DNA of 64,000 nucleotides from Fischerella muscicola SAG 1427-1 = PCC 73103 (lineage in GTDB: Bacteria > Cyanobacteriota > Cyanobacteriia > Cyanobacteriales > Nostocaceae): contig NZ_AJLJ01000176.1 of NCBI RefSeq assembly GCF_000317245.1, positions 1 to 64,000 on the forward strand. Reading direction: 5' to 3'. A model generated the notes under the pieces. It saw only the letters and a list, made by a program, of their open reading frames with translations. It did not search any database and was not told the origin of the DNA. Below are positions 37,265-46,989 of the stretch, piece after piece. Within the stretch, counting starts at the first letter, position 1, and every line of letters starts with the position of its first letter. The position numbers and the translations under genes were made by a program.

Positions 37265-37684
37265 ATGTTTCTTCTCAAAGAAAATGACAGCACCATGCGT
37301 GACGTGTTAACTCATGCCAAAACCATCGCCGTTGTTGGTCATTCTGATAAATCAGAGCGCACCAGTTATCAAATCGCCCAATTTTTGCGGAGTGTGGGCT
37401 ATACCGTCTACCCTGTGAACCCAACTGTCAAGGAAATCGATGGTCAGCAGAGTTATTCTTCACTTCAAGAAATTCCGGGATCGGTGGATATTGTTAATAT
37501 CTTTCGCCGTTCTGAGTATTTGAGTGAAATTGTTGATGAAGCAATAGTTATCAATGCCAAAACTGTATGGGCGCAACTGGGTGTTGCAGACCAACAAGCA
37601 GCACAAAAAGCCCTGGATGCGGGACTAAATGTAGTCATGGATGCTTGCATTAAAGTTGAGTATCTGCGATTGGGAATTGAATGA
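37265..37684 (+). CDS. CoA-binding domain protein (YccU-like)
   Basis: A 139-residue Rossmann-type protein. TIAVVGHSDKSERTSYQIAQ and YPVNPTVKEIDGQQSY are typical of the CoA-binding domain also found in succinyl-CoA ligase. MDACIKVEY closes it. Members are stand-alone CoA-binding proteins of poorly known role. An internal ATG at 37295 (MRDVLTH) is an alternative start. Confidence 0.85.
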   Translation: MFLLKENDSTMRDVLTHAKTIAVVGHSDKSERTSYQIAQFLRSVGYTVYPVNPTVKEIDGQQSYSSLQEIPGSVDIVNIFRRSEYLSEIVDEAIVINAKTVWAQLGVADQQAAQKALDAGLNVVMDACIKVEYLRLGIE

Positions 37685-37839
37685 GTAAGCAAAATTAATC
37701 AATTAAAAAGAGAATTTAGGCTACCGTACCTGGTTTAATAGATAAGCGATCGCGTCGGTCAGATCGTCTAGTCTACTCAGTATAGTAATTTAGGTTTAGT
37801 ACTCTTCCTTACCAATATCCCTGCATGGAGGTTTGCGTT

Positions 37840-38775
37840 ATGGTAGAACCTGTTCATGACACACTCACTGATATCATTTGGCCCAGTCTGCCTGTTGCGG
37901 CATGGCAAGATACATATGCAACGCTGCATCTGTGGACTCAAATCATTGGTAAAATTCGGCTGGCACTGGCTCCCAAAATTAACCACTGGTGGCACTCTAC
38001 ATTGTATGTAACCTCACGTGGACTAACAACTTCTTCAATTCCTTACGAAACACGCACCTTAGAGATTAGCTTTGACTTTCTTGAGCATCAGTTACTTTTC
38101 GAGACTAGCGACGGTATGAGGCGAACAATCGCGCTTGCTCCTTGCTCCGTAGCTGACTTCTACCAAGATGTTATGGATACACTGAGCGCAATTGGTATTT
38201 CCGTTCGGATTTGGACAATGCCACAAGAAGTAGACCAGCCAATTCCCTTTGAGCAAGATCATGTACATGCAGCTTATGATCCTCAGTACGCCCAGAGGTT
38301 TTGGCGGATTCTGGTGCAAGCAGATAGGGTCATGAAAGTATTTCGCTCACGTTTTATTGGTAAATGCAGCCCCGTACACTTTTTCTGGGGCAGCTTTGAC
38401 TTGGCTGTTACCCGCTTCTCTGGGCGTTGCGCTCCGGAGCATCCAGGCGGGGTTCCCAACATGGCGGATTGGGTAACAAAAGAGGCTTACTCCCATGAAG
38501 TGAGCAGCTGTGGGTTTTGGCTTGGTGGTGGGGCAGTGGCAGAACCTGTTTTTTACTCCTATGCCTACCCCGAACCGGAGGGATTTAAAGACTACCCCAT
38601 CCAGCCAAAGGAGGCATTTTACAGTTCCGAAATGCGAGAGTTCATTTTGCCATATGAAGCAGTGCGGCGAGCTGATGATCCAGATGCAGTACTCCTTGCC
38701 TTTTTGCAGAGTACCTATGATGCAGCTGCAAATTTAGGAAATTGGGAGCGAGCAGCGTTGGAATCTACCTCATAA
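37840..38775 (+). CDS. DUF5996-family protein
   Basis: A 311-residue soluble protein. WPSLPVAAWQDTYATLHLWT at the N-terminus, VHFFWGSFDLAVTRFSGR in the middle and ILPYEAVR near the end are the family signature. Function is unknown. GGAGG at 37827-37831 precedes the ATG at 37840 by 8 bases, so the earlier in-frame ATG at 37825 is rejected. Confidence 0.85.
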   Translation: MVEPVHDTLTDIIWPSLPVAAWQDTYATLHLWTQIIGKIRLALAPKINHWWHSTLYVTSRGLTTSSIPYETRTLEISFDFLEHQLLFETSDGMRRTIALAPCSVADFYQDVMDTLSAIGISVRIWTMPQEVDQPIPFEQDHVHAAYDPQYAQRFWRILVQADRVMKVFRSRFIGKCSPVHFFWGSFDLAVTRFSGRCAPEHPGGVPNMADWVTKEAYSHEVSSCGFWLGGGAVAEPVFYSYAYPEPEGFKDYPIQPKEAFYSSEMREFILPYEAVRRADDPDAVLLAFLQSTYDAAANLGNWERAALESTS

Positions 38776-38909
38776 CTTACAAGACGAATAAGCCTAAATA
38801 TTTTTTTTCAAGTCAAAATTATTATTAACTGTGAATGGTGATGCAATCACCCTCTTTTTCTTAGAGGAAACAAGCGCAATAAACATACACATTTTTCTGA
38901 TTTATACCT

Positions 38910-41900
38910 TTACTCCACAGGTCGTATAATAGTCGGCGAAGCTGGTTGCTCTGGCTGGAAAATAGCAGCAAATGCTTGTTCTAAAGTTTCTGCCATGACA
39001 ATCTTATTTTCGTAGGCAACAATTACTGCTACAAATGTTGGCAAACTATTTTGTTCTGCTTCTAAATATAAAGGTTCAACATATAGAAGAGATTGGTCAA
39101 TAGGAATAACTAAAAGATTTCCTTGAACTGCTTTTGAACCTTCACGATTCCACAGATTAATCTGTTGAGAAATTACCGGATCTTGGTTGATTAATGCTTC
39201 TATTTGTTGAGTCCCGTAGACTAACAATTGTTTAGGAAATTCATATAACAATAGTTTGCCGTAGTTCTCGCCATCAGAACGTGCTGCTAACCAAGCAATT
39301 AAATTTGCACGTTGGTTGGGCTTAAAAGGTAACAATAAAATAAACTCTTCTGTTTGTGCTTGTGGCAATTTCATGATCAGGTAGTATGGTTCTACCGATT
39401 GCTGTTCGCTACCATAAATTTCTGTCGGTATTTCCCATAAATCTTCTCGGTTGTAAAACACCTGTGGATCAATCATATGATAAGTTAGCAGGCGTTGTGA
39501 TTGAATGCTAAAAAAATCTAGTGGGTAACGAATGTGGCTACGAAGTGCAGCTGGCATAGTTTGCAGAGGTTTGAGCATCCGAGGAAAAATGTTCCCCAGA
39601 GTTGTGATTACTGGATCTGTGGGATCGGCAACATAGAAATCTACTGTGCCATTGTAAGCATCAACAACAACTTTGACAGAATTACGAATGTAATTAAATG
39701 GACTTTGACCAGGATCAGAATAAGGATAGCGATCGCTTGTGGTGTAAGCGTCTATTATCCAGTAAAGATTTGTTGATTTACCTGTAACAGTTGTCCCTCC
39801 CCCATCCGCAGCAACTAGGTAGGGGTCACTGTCAAAACGTAAAAAAGGCGCGATCGCTTCTACTCTTTGACGAATATTGCGGCGGAATAATAATTTAGTT
39901 TGAGGAGTAAAATTACGCGTCAACAGCATTTGCCAATCTTTGAGATATTCAGCAAACAGTAACCGCCGCCACATCGCACCAATAGAAATTCCACCCTGTC
40001 CATCGTAGATATTGTAAACATTCTCGTTACCACTGGGATAATCTAACTCTTGGGTTCTTGTCCCAGTCATTATATAAGTATCTGTAATTTCACCGTAATA
40101 AATGCGTGGTTGGGTAATGGGAATGCTAGCACGAATTTCTTCTGTGGTGATTTGTAAAGCTCCTTGACTACCTGTATCTTCAACACCAATATCTTTAACG
40201 TAGTAATAGGGCAATCCACCAGGACCAACAAGATTTACGGGGCTAAGTGTAAAACCGTAACCATGCGTATAAATTAAATGCTGATTTATCCAAGTCTGTG
40301 CCTGCTGTGGAACATCACCGTAATCTAATTCCCTTGCTGCGATAATGGTTTGTTGATATTGCGTTGTTTTATTTTGAAGGTTTCGCAATAACGTATAGCG
40401 GTCAATATCAGCACCAGGAAACTTGTAATACGGTCTGATTTGTTGCAACTGACGATTTGTTTGTAACAAAGGACGAGTATCCCACAAACGAATATTACCA
40501 ATTGTTTGCTGATTTTCCTTTAAGTCAGCTGCTGTCAGTTGACCTCGTGGATCGAAGGTTTCCGCATCGATCGCATCTAATTTAAATGCTTTGCGGGTGA
40601 AAGCAATAGTACGAGCAATATAAGGTCTTTCCTGAGCTAATTCGTTAGGTTGGACAACTAAACGCTGTACAATTGTGGGCAAGATTTCGCCAGAAACCCC
40701 TGCTACTACTAGGTACAATACGAGCAAGTAGACTAGTTGACGTGGAAAGGGAATTGGTCTTAATCTTGTTTTTTTTCGTCTAGATAAAATATATATTCGC
40801 CACAGTAAATAAACTGCGATCGCTACCGCCAATAAACTCAGTCCAGTATAAATCGGTAACTGTACCTTGACTTCTGTGTAGCTAGCACCAAAATTGAATC
40901 CACTCTTTGAATATAAAAGTTCGTAGCGCAACAACCAATAGTGCAAGCCTATTACCAGCATCAGCAAACTTGTCAACGCGTTTAAATGGAGTCGTTGCGG
41001 TACAGAAAACCCTGGAAACCATCCCTCACTCAAACTATTAGACGAACGCAGATAAATTAATGTTACAGAAGCTATACTGTATAAAAAAAGTCCTAGTAAC
41101 CAAAATTTCAATAGCTCCCAAATTGGTAGAGAGAATACATAAAAACTAATATCTTGGTTAAAAAGAGGATCTGTACTGTTAAAACTTGTAGGTTGGAAAT
41201 ACTGCAAAACCAGTACCCAACGTGCTGATAGTAAAAATGCTAATAGGAAGCTAATCAATACGGCGATCGCTTTTAAAAAGAACTGATGATTAATTAAAAT
41301 CGCGATCACCAAAACCACCAGCAAACCTGTGTTGACAACAGGTACGCGCATTTCTGCGGAGTTAAAAAGTTGTAAGAATAACTGTAATTGGGGCGGTAGT
41401 TGCCAAGATAAATTGAAGAGTTTGATATTGACAAACCACAACTCAAAAGCAGTCTGAGTGTAATAAATCAGAATCATTCCTGCTAAAGCACTCAGTCCTA
41501 AAACTGCTGGGAGAAGTAGGTGTAGCTTTAGATGAGAAGACGCGAACATCGAAAGACGCGGTGACGCTTGAGAAGACGCGGAGATATTTTGAGGCGGTGA
41601 TGCAGAGAATATTTCATTTATACTCCCCACGTCCCCACGTCCCCACGTCCCCGTGTCCTCGCGTCCTCGCCCACGTCCCCGCATCCCAATCTTCCCAGAG
41701 TAGTACTTGAGACGATTGGCTATAACTAAATTCCCTAGTAAAAAACTGATTGAGATCAAAAAAGCGATCGCCCACAACCCCACTTGCGTCTGTAAGCGCA
41801 ACAGAAATTCTTGTAAATATCCAACTTCATCAAACCAAAGAATTTCCGCAACTAAACGTGAGGCTAATTCCAGCAATAGCCACAAACCTAACACCAGTGC

Positions 41901-41924
41901 AATGACTCGAAAAAGGCGGTTCAT
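38910..41924 (-). CDS. UPF0182-family large membrane protein
   Basis: A 1,004-residue protein with seven or so hydrophobic helices in the first 370 residues and a large extracytoplasmic C-terminal domain (YDPNN-poor but with [13 protein letters not shown] and [14 protein letters not shown] motifs) characteristic of UPF0182. Function is unknown. Residues 80-130, in the first loop after TM2, are GRGRGRED then Ser/Ala-rich and correspond to a repeat-derived in-frame insert. It is larger than the usual roughly 900-950 residues for that reason. Confidence 0.88.
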   Translation of the reverse strand: MNRLFRVIALVLGLWLLLELASRLVAEILWFDEVGYLQEFLLRLQTQVGLWAIAFLISISFLLGNLVIANRLKYYSGKIGMRGRGRGREDTGTWGRGDVGSINEIFSASPPQNISASSQASPRLSMFASSHLKLHLLLPAVLGLSALAGMILIYYTQTAFELWFVNIKLFNLSWQLPPQLQLFLQLFNSAEMRVPVVNTGLLVVLVIAILINHQFFLKAIAVLISFLLAFLLSARWVLVLQYFQPTSFNSTDPLFNQDISFYVFSLPIWELLKFWLLGLFLYSIASVTLIYLRSSNSLSEGWFPGFSVPQRLHLNALTSLLMLVIGLHYWLLRYELLYSKSGFNFGASYTEVKVQLPIYTGLSLLAVAIAVYLLWRIYILSRRKKTRLRPIPFPRQLVYLLVLYLVVAGVSGEILPTIVQRLVVQPNELAQERPYIARTIAFTRKAFKLDAIDAETFDPRGQLTAADLKENQQTIGNIRLWDTRPLLQTNRQLQQIRPYYKFPGADIDRYTLLRNLQNKTTQYQQTIIAARELDYGDVPQQAQTWINQHLIYTHGYGFTLSPVNLVGPGGLPYYYVKDIGVEDTGSQGALQITTEEIRASIPITQPRIYYGEITDTYIMTGTRTQELDYPSGNENVYNIYDGQGGISIGAMWRRLLFAEYLKDWQMLLTRNFTPQTKLLFRRNIRQRVEAIAPFLRFDSDPYLVAADGGGTTVTGKSTNLYWIIDAYTTSDRYPYSDPGQSPFNYIRNSVKVVVDAYNGTVDFYVADPTDPVITTLGNIFPRMLKPLQTMPAALRSHIRYPLDFFSIQSQRLLTYHMIDPQVFYNREDLWEIPTEIYGSEQQSVEPYYLIMKLPQAQTEEFILLLPFKPNQRANLIAWLAARSDGENYGKLLLYEFPKQLLVYGTQQIEALINQDPVISQQINLWNREGSKAVQGNLLVIPIDQSLLYVEPLYLEAEQNSLPTFVAVIVAYENKIVMAETLEQAFAAIFQPEQPASPTIIRPVE
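41535..41690. repeat. Intergenic-type repeat inside the UPF0182 gene
   Basis: The plus strand reads CCCCACGTCCCCACGTCCCC and CGTCTTCTCAAGCGTC-type low complexity, like the tandem cassettes of spacers in this window. It stays in frame over about 50 codons and encodes a Gly/Arg then Ser/Ala-rich peptide in an external or loop region. Confidence 0.75.
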
Positions 41925-42101
41925 ATTGGTATTGGGGATCGGGGATCAGGTATTGGGCATTGGGCATTGGGCTAAACAAGTCAAAAGTCAAAAGTCAAAA
42001 GTCAAAAAGTTCTTAATTTTGAATTTTGAATTGATATGTCTCCCTTGTCCCCCTTGTCCCCCTTGTCTTCCCGCACTCCCTACTCTCCCTTGTCCCCATT
42101 C
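41925..42101. repeat. Composite tandem-repeat spacer between UPF0182 gene and hemA
   Basis: Four modules in order: GGGGATCGGGGATC and ATTGGGCATTGGGC; then AAAAGTC units; then TTGAATTTTGAATT; then CCCTTGTCCC heptamer-like units. The same order recurs on the other side of hemA at 43410-43600. Confidence 0.75.
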
Positions 42102-43388
42102 CTAACTAAATTGCTCTCCTACATCTAGGTTAAATAACATTTGCAGCGATTGCATACAACGGCGTCTGGCATCAACGTCTTGTTGCGCTCGTAGTTGTAC
42201 CATTGGGTCATGTAAAATTTTGTTAACAATACCTCGTGTTAATGCCTCGATCACTTCTTGGTGTTTTTCGCCAAATTCTGAACCCAAACGGGATAAAGCT
42301 TTTTCTAGTTCTTGTTCTCGAATGGTTTCGATTTTATTACGTAAACAACTAATCGTGGTGACAGTTTCGAGCGATCGCCACCAAACATCAAAAGCTTCTA
42401 CTTCTTCTTCTAAAAGTCCTTCAGCTTCTTGAGCCATCTTGCGGCGGCTTTCGTGGTTTTGGGCTACCACGGCTTTCAAATCATCGACGTTAAACGCTTT
42501 GACGTTTGCTAGTTCGTTAACATCTGCATGAACGTTGCGTGGGACGGAAATATCAATTAACATCAGTGCCCGACTGGCTTCTAACACAATTTCTAACTTG
42601 GCACGATCCAGAATTGGCTCTGTTGCAGACGTACTTGTAAATACTAAATCACTTTCGCAAATTACTGACATCATTTGCGAAAGTGGATGAGTTTGGATAT
42701 TATGTTCGGAGAAAGTTTTCGCTAATTCTTCTGCTCTACTAACAGAGCGATTTAAAATACAAATTTTGACAGCACCTTTAGAAACTAGGTGTTGCACCAA
42801 CAAGCGCGACATTTTGCCAGCACCGAGTATAGCCACTCGACAAGCTGCGAGATTTTCTATCTTCATCTGCGCCAATTCTACAGCCGCAGAACTAATAGAA
42901 ACTGCACCAGTACCAATGCTAGTTTCAGTACGCACCCGCTTACCAGCAGTGATTGCTTGTTTGAATAATCGATTCAAAATAGTTTTTATACCGTTGTATT
43001 GCTGTCCTAGCTTATGAGTATTTTTTACCTGGGCGAGAATTTGACCTTCACCAAGTACCAAGCTATCTAAACCAGCAGCAACCCGCATCAAATGCATCAC
43101 AGCATCTTGATGAAGCAAAACAAATAAGTGTTGGCGTAGAGATGTCACAGGTATTTTGCTGTGTTCCGAGAGGAATTGTGTGACTTCTCGAACACCCTGT
43201 TCACTTTCTTCGGTGACAATGTAAATTTCTAAACGGTTACAAGTACTGAGGATGGTAACTTCGTCAATATGAGGATAGCTAAGTAGTTGCGCGATCGCAC
43301 TTTCGGTTTGTGGTTCTGGAATACTCAGCTTTTCCCGGACTTCGACTGGGGCTGTTTTATGGCTTAACCCCACTACTGCTATATTCAT
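42102..43388 (-). CDS. hemA: Glutamyl-tRNA reductase
   Basis: A 428-residue enzyme making glutamate-1-semialdehyde from Glu-tRNA with NADPH, the first committed step of tetrapyrrole synthesis by the C5 route. [14 protein letters not shown] begins the catalytic domain, the active cysteine is in [11 protein letters not shown], the NADPH site is [16 protein letters not shown], and a helical dimerisation domain ends the protein. It is flanked on both sides by repeat cassettes, with glpX upstream. Confidence 0.95.
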   Translation of the reverse strand: MNIAVVGLSHKTAPVEVREKLSIPEPQTESAIAQLLSYPHIDEVTILSTCNRLEIYIVTEESEQGVREVTQFLSEHSKIPVTSLRQHLFVLLHQDAVMHLMRVAAGLDSLVLGEGQILAQVKNTHKLGQQYNGIKTILNRLFKQAITAGKRVRTETSIGTGAVSISSAAVELAQMKIENLAACRVAILGAGKMSRLLVQHLVSKGAVKICILNRSVSRAEELAKTFSEHNIQTHPLSQMMSVICESDLVFTSTSATEPILDRAKLEIVLEASRALMLIDISVPRNVHADVNELANVKAFNVDDLKAVVAQNHESRRKMAQEAEGLLEEEVEAFDVWWRSLETVTTISCLRNKIETIREQELEKALSRLGSEFGEKHQEVIEALTRGIVNKILHDPMVQLRAQQDVDARRRCMQSLQMLFNLDVGEQFS

Positions 43389-43409
43389 TTGCTAAATCGT
43401 ATTTACTAA

Positions 43410-43600
43410 TTGGGAATAGGAGATCGGGAATCGGGAATCGGGAATCAGGAATCGGGAATCGGGAATTGGGAATCGGGAATCGGGCATTGGGCAAAAATCA
43501 AAAGTTCTTAATTTTGAATTTTGAATTTTGACTTTTGAATTTTGACTTGTTTTGTCTCCCTTGTCTCCCTTGTCCTCCCAGTCCCCAATCCCCGATCCCC
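43410..43600. repeat. Composite tandem-repeat spacer between hemA and glpX
   Basis: Heptamer GGGAATC repeats about ten times, then AAAATCAAAAGTTC, then TTTTGAATTTTGA units, then TCTCCCTTGTCTCCC units. It is the same module order as 41925-42101. Confidence 0.8.
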
Positions 43601-43612
43601 TATCCCTCAAAT

Positions 43613-44650
43613 TTAGTGCAACTGCAATGTCTTGGGTTCTTCAAACATGTGGATGGTGTCCACAAAGCGAGCTGTTTTTGATTGGTTAGAAATTACCAAG
43701 CTTTGAGTTCTTGCGCCTCCGTTGAAGAAACGGACGCCTTGCATGAGATTACCAGAGGTAATACCGCAAGCAGCGAACAAAACGGTTTCGCCAGATGCTA
43801 GTTCATGAGCATCATAGACCTTATCAGGGTCGTTAATATTCATAGACTTCAACCGTTCGATGTTAGCTTCTTTGCTTTCGCCAATCAAACCAGTCTTGAC
43901 TATTGCCGGATCATAGATTAACTGGCCTTGGAAGTGTCCACCCAAGGCGCGCATAGCCGCAGCAGAAATCACACCTTCAGGAGCCGCACCAATGCCCATG
44001 AGAGCATGAATATTGGTTCCAGCAAAACCACAGGATAAGGCTGCACCCACATCACCATCAGAAATGAGTTGGACTCTGGCTCCTGCTTCTCGGATTTCTT
44101 TGATCAGGTCGTTGTGGCGTTCACGCTTCATGACCACTACAACAAGTTCTTCAATGGTTCTATCTAGACATTCAGATAGAATTTTCAAATTTTCAGTGGC
44201 AGACTTGTTGATGTCTACTTTGCCCTTAGCAGCTGGGGGAGCAGCTAGTTTCTTCATGTAGAAGTCAGGAGCCGCAAACAAACCACCTTTTTGTGAAATT
44301 GCCAACACTGCCATTGAGCCTGGTTGACCATAAGCCACAAGGTTAGTACCTTCACAAGGATCAACAGCGATGTCAATTTCAATTAGTTCATCTGGGTTAC
44401 AAAAATCCTTAGCATCTGGACGGCTACAGATACCGACTTCTTCTCCAATGTAAAGCATGGGAGCATCATCGCGTTCGCCTTCCCCAATTACAATGCGACC
44501 GCGCATATAAATTTTATTCATCCGCTCCCGCATAGCTTCTACAGCCACTTCGTCCGCAGTATTCTTTTCGCCCTTACCCATCCAACGAGCAGATGCGATC
44601 GCGGCTTGCTCAACTACCTCAATAATCTCTAACCCAAGAGTATTTTCCAC
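43613..44650 (-). CDS. glpX: Class II fructose-1,6-/sedoheptulose-1,7-bisphosphatase
   Basis: A 345-residue metal-dependent phosphatase of the GlpX family, the main Calvin-cycle F/SBPase in cyanobacteria. The substrate and metal motifs [16 protein letters not shown] and [16 protein letters not shown] are intact, and [15 protein letters not shown] is characteristic. It lies upstream of hemA on the same strand, about 220 bases away across a repeat cassette. Confidence 0.95.
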   Translation of the reverse strand: MENTLGLEIIEVVEQAAIASARWMGKGEKNTADEVAVEAMRERMNKIYMRGRIVIGEGERDDAPMLYIGEEVGICSRPDAKDFCNPDELIEIDIAVDPCEGTNLVAYGQPGSMAVLAISQKGGLFAAPDFYMKKLAAPPAAKGKVDINKSATENLKILSECLDRTIEELVVVVMKRERHNDLIKEIREAGARVQLISDGDVGAALSCGFAGTNIHALMGIGAAPEGVISAAAMRALGGHFQGQLIYDPAIVKTGLIGESKEANIERLKSMNINDPDKVYDAHELASGETVLFAACGITSGNLMQGVRFFNGGARTQSLVISNQSKTARFVDTIHMFEEPKTLQLH

Positions 44651-45083
44651 AGAGTCTGCCCTCTCGATAGCTTGATTTTGCGACTTTTCATCAGGTGATT
44701 TCAGTTTTACAGTCTACCAAAGGGCGGATACCCGTGGAAAATACTCTCTGATGCAGACTTTGTTAAGTTTTGTAATTTATGTATAAAAATAACAAAAACT
44801 CTAAGAGTTAACACTTAAATATTGCTAGGTGTAGATTAGTAAAACTAAAAATTGAAATATCTAACTAAAAATAGATTTTTCTAATAAATATTTAAATTCA
44901 ATCTTTAAGACTTAATAATGTATTACTTTTAAAGCACAAAAAAATACAAGTAAGTGAAATGAAATAAACATAACGCCAACTACGAAAAGTAAACATGCCT
45001 AAAACCCTTAGCAATGACAAAAGATAGTTGAAAAATAATGTTTAAACTAGATATTAATTACAAAATCGATTTAAGCAACAAAT
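44651..45083. other. Divergent AT-rich spacer
   Basis: About 430 bases between glpX and the glutaredoxin gene. It must hold both promoters. It is very AT-rich from 44750 and shows no stable stem, repeat or open frame that I can support. Confidence 0.5.
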
Positions 45084-45398
45084 ATGTTCAACTTCATCAA
45101 CTCTTTTTTAAACCGTCATCCAGAAAATGTGAAAGCCAATGTAGAGATATATACTTGGCAAACTTGCCCTTACTGTATTCGTGCCAAAATGCTGTTGTGG
45201 TGGAAAGGGGTTCAATTTACTGAATACAAAATTGACGGTAACGAAACAGCTAGAACGACAATGGCAGAACGTGCCAACGGACGCCGCACTGTACCGCAGA
45301 TTTTCATTAATAATCAACATATTGGTGGCTGTGATGACTTATATGAGTTGGATACAAAAGGTCAACTCGATACTCTTTTAGCCCAACCAGCGCTTTAA
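45084..45398 (+). CDS. grxC: Glutaredoxin 3
   Basis: A 104-residue dithiol glutaredoxin. CPYC is at 28-31, TVPQIFINNQHIGGCDDL contains the cis-proline and glutathione-binding residues. A 16-residue N-terminal extension precedes the usual start VEIYTWQTCPYC. It reduces disulfides and glutathione adducts. An intrinsic terminator follows at 45491. Confidence 0.93.
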   Translation: MFNFINSFLNRHPENVKANVEIYTWQTCPYCIRAKMLLWWKGVQFTEYKIDGNETARTTMAERANGRRTVPQIFINNQHIGGCDDLYELDTKGQLDTLLAQPAL

Positions 45399-45417
45399 TC
45401 TAAAAGTATTTTGATAG

Positions 45418-45475
45418 GTTTGTAGTAAGCACTTTAGTGCTTAAATATTGGAGGACTAAAGTCCTTACTACAAAC
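45418..45475. repeat. GTAGTAAGCACTTTAGT inverted repeat
   Basis: Arms GTTTGTAGTAAG...ACTTTAGT and ACTAAAGT...TTACTACAAAC around a short loop. A related copy forms the core of the 53660-53804 element and a degenerate one lies near 63350-63420. TTTTGATAGGTT precedes both main copies and also occurs in the terminal repeat of the RelE-splitting element. Confidence 0.75.
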
Positions 45476-45490
45476 TCATTAAAGTAATTA

Positions 45491-45512
45491 GCCCGTCCGC
45501 ACGGGCTTTGTT
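45491..45512 (+). terminator. Intrinsic terminator after grxC
   Basis: Stem GCCCGT/ACGGGC with a CCGC loop followed by TTTGTTTGT. Confidence 0.7.
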
Positions 45513-45561
45513 TGTGTAGCCCTAGACTTATAGTTTGAGGTTATTCAATTTTAGTATTCAT

Positions 45562-46047
45562 ATGTCATACACATACTCGGAATATCTTATACATCGACAG
45601 TGGATGTATCACGCCTTACAATTGGCACAAATAGCTGGTGAAACAGGGGAAGTACCCGTTGGTGCTGTTATTATTGACCCATCAGGCAACTTGCTTGCTG
45701 AATGTGAAAATCGTAAAGAACGCGACCAAAACCCAACAGCCCATGCAGAAATCCTTGCCTTGAAAGCAGCAGCTAACAAGTTACAAACTTGGCGTCTGAA
45801 CCAATGTACTCTCTATGTTACTCTCGAACCTTGTCCGATGTGTGCGGGTGCAATTGTCCAAGCGCGTGTTGGACTTCTTGTCTATGGCGTGGACGACCCA
45901 AAAACTGGTGCCATTCGTACTGTTGTTAATATCCCCGATAGTGCGGCTTCTAATCACCGTCTGCGTGTCATTGGAGGCATTTTGGAAACTGCTTGTCGTC
46001 AGCAGTTACAAATGTGGTTTGCAAATCGGCGACATCGCACCGAATAA
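45562..46047 (+). CDS. tadA: tRNA(adenine-34) deaminase
   Basis: A 161-residue zinc deaminase that converts A34 to inosine in tRNA-Arg(ACG). The zinc and proton-shuttle motif HAE is at 61-63 and the zinc cysteines are C91 and C94 in PCPMCAG. A 10-residue N-terminal extension precedes the core. I chose ATG 45562; an upstream TTG at 45535 is unsupported. Confidence 0.93.
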   Translation: MSYTYSEYLIHRQWMYHALQLAQIAGETGEVPVGAVIIDPSGNLLAECENRKERDQNPTAHAEILALKAAANKLQTWRLNQCTLYVTLEPCPMCAGAIVQARVGLLVYGVDDPKTGAIRTVVNIPDSAASNHRLRVIGGILETACRQQLQMWFANRRHRTE

Positions 46048-46162
46048 CGGACAGAGGTAAAACTGTCCAGCTGGTGCAACACAACTCTAGGAAGAAAATC
46101 TACGGTGTATCTAATTCCTATTTTTATTACTTTTCTAACCTACAGTCAGTTGCCCCGTGATC

Positions 46163-46936
46163 ATGGAACTTCACTCTTGCGACGATCAAATCTGCCATGG
46201 AACAATTGCCCATAATCCAGTCAATGGTGAGACAGCAATTTCTACTAATACCTCATGGTTATCTCCTTGGTTAACCCCTCTGGCGTATTTGTTGGGAGGT
46301 CATCTTCTACCTTTATTTTTTGGACAGATTAGAATTACCGGACAAGAAAATATCCCCACAACAGGCCCTGTAATTCTTGCGCCTACCCATCGCGCCCGTT
46401 GGGATTCATTACTGTTACCCTATGCCAGTGGTCGTTGTGTCACAGGTAGAGACTTGCGATTTATGGTGACGATTGATGAATGTCAAGGTTTGCAGGGTTG
46501 GTTTGTGCGGCGCTTAGGAGGTTTTCCTGTAGATCCTCAACGCCCATCGATCGCCACTCTTCGCCATGCAGTGGAATTACTTCAGCGTGGAGAAATGTTA
46601 GTTATTTATCCCGAAGGCAATATTTTTCGTGATGGTGAACTTCATCCTCTCAAGTCTGGAATTGCTCGTTTAGCTTTAACTGCTGAATCTAGTCATCCAG
46701 ATTTAGGAGTCAAAATTTTGCCAGTTGGTATCAACTATAGTCAACCTTATCCTGATTGGGGTACCGATGTTAGCATTCATATCGGATCTGTCATTAAAGT
46801 AGCAGATTATATCAAGGGTTCTGTAAAACAAGATGCTAAACGTCTGACAGTTGATTTAGCAAATGCACTTGAACAATTAAGTCATCAGGAATCAACGATT
46901 ACTACTCATGCGTTTGCAGAAATGCCAAATTCGTAA
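46163..46936 (+). CDS. plsC: 1-acyl-sn-glycerol-3-phosphate acyltransferase (PlsC-like)
   Basis: A 257-residue membrane-associated acyltransferase. HRARWD gives the catalytic HX4D motif, FVRRLGGFPVD motif II, and YPEGNIFRDGEL motif III. A hydrophobic segment at about 40-60 would anchor it. It makes phosphatidate from lysophosphatidate. ATG 46163 was preferred to GTG 46157. Confidence 0.88.
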   Translation: MELHSCDDQICHGTIAHNPVNGETAISTNTSWLSPWLTPLAYLLGGHLLPLFFGQIRITGQENIPTTGPVILAPTHRARWDSLLLPYASGRCVTGRDLRFMVTIDECQGLQGWFVRRLGGFPVDPQRPSIATLRHAVELLQRGEMLVIYPEGNIFRDGELHPLKSGIARLALTAESSHPDLGVKILPVGINYSQPYPDWGTDVSIHIGSVIKVADYIKGSVKQDAKRLTVDLANALEQLSHQESTITTHAFAEMPNS

Positions 46937-46989
46937 TTTGTTATTTGTCCTTTGTCATTTGTCATTTGCGATCAACCAATGACCAATAA

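Noticed and set aside
43310-43610. Frames across the GGGAATC repeats
   Set aside because: They translate tandem repeats (for example GIGNRES units) and have no protein character.
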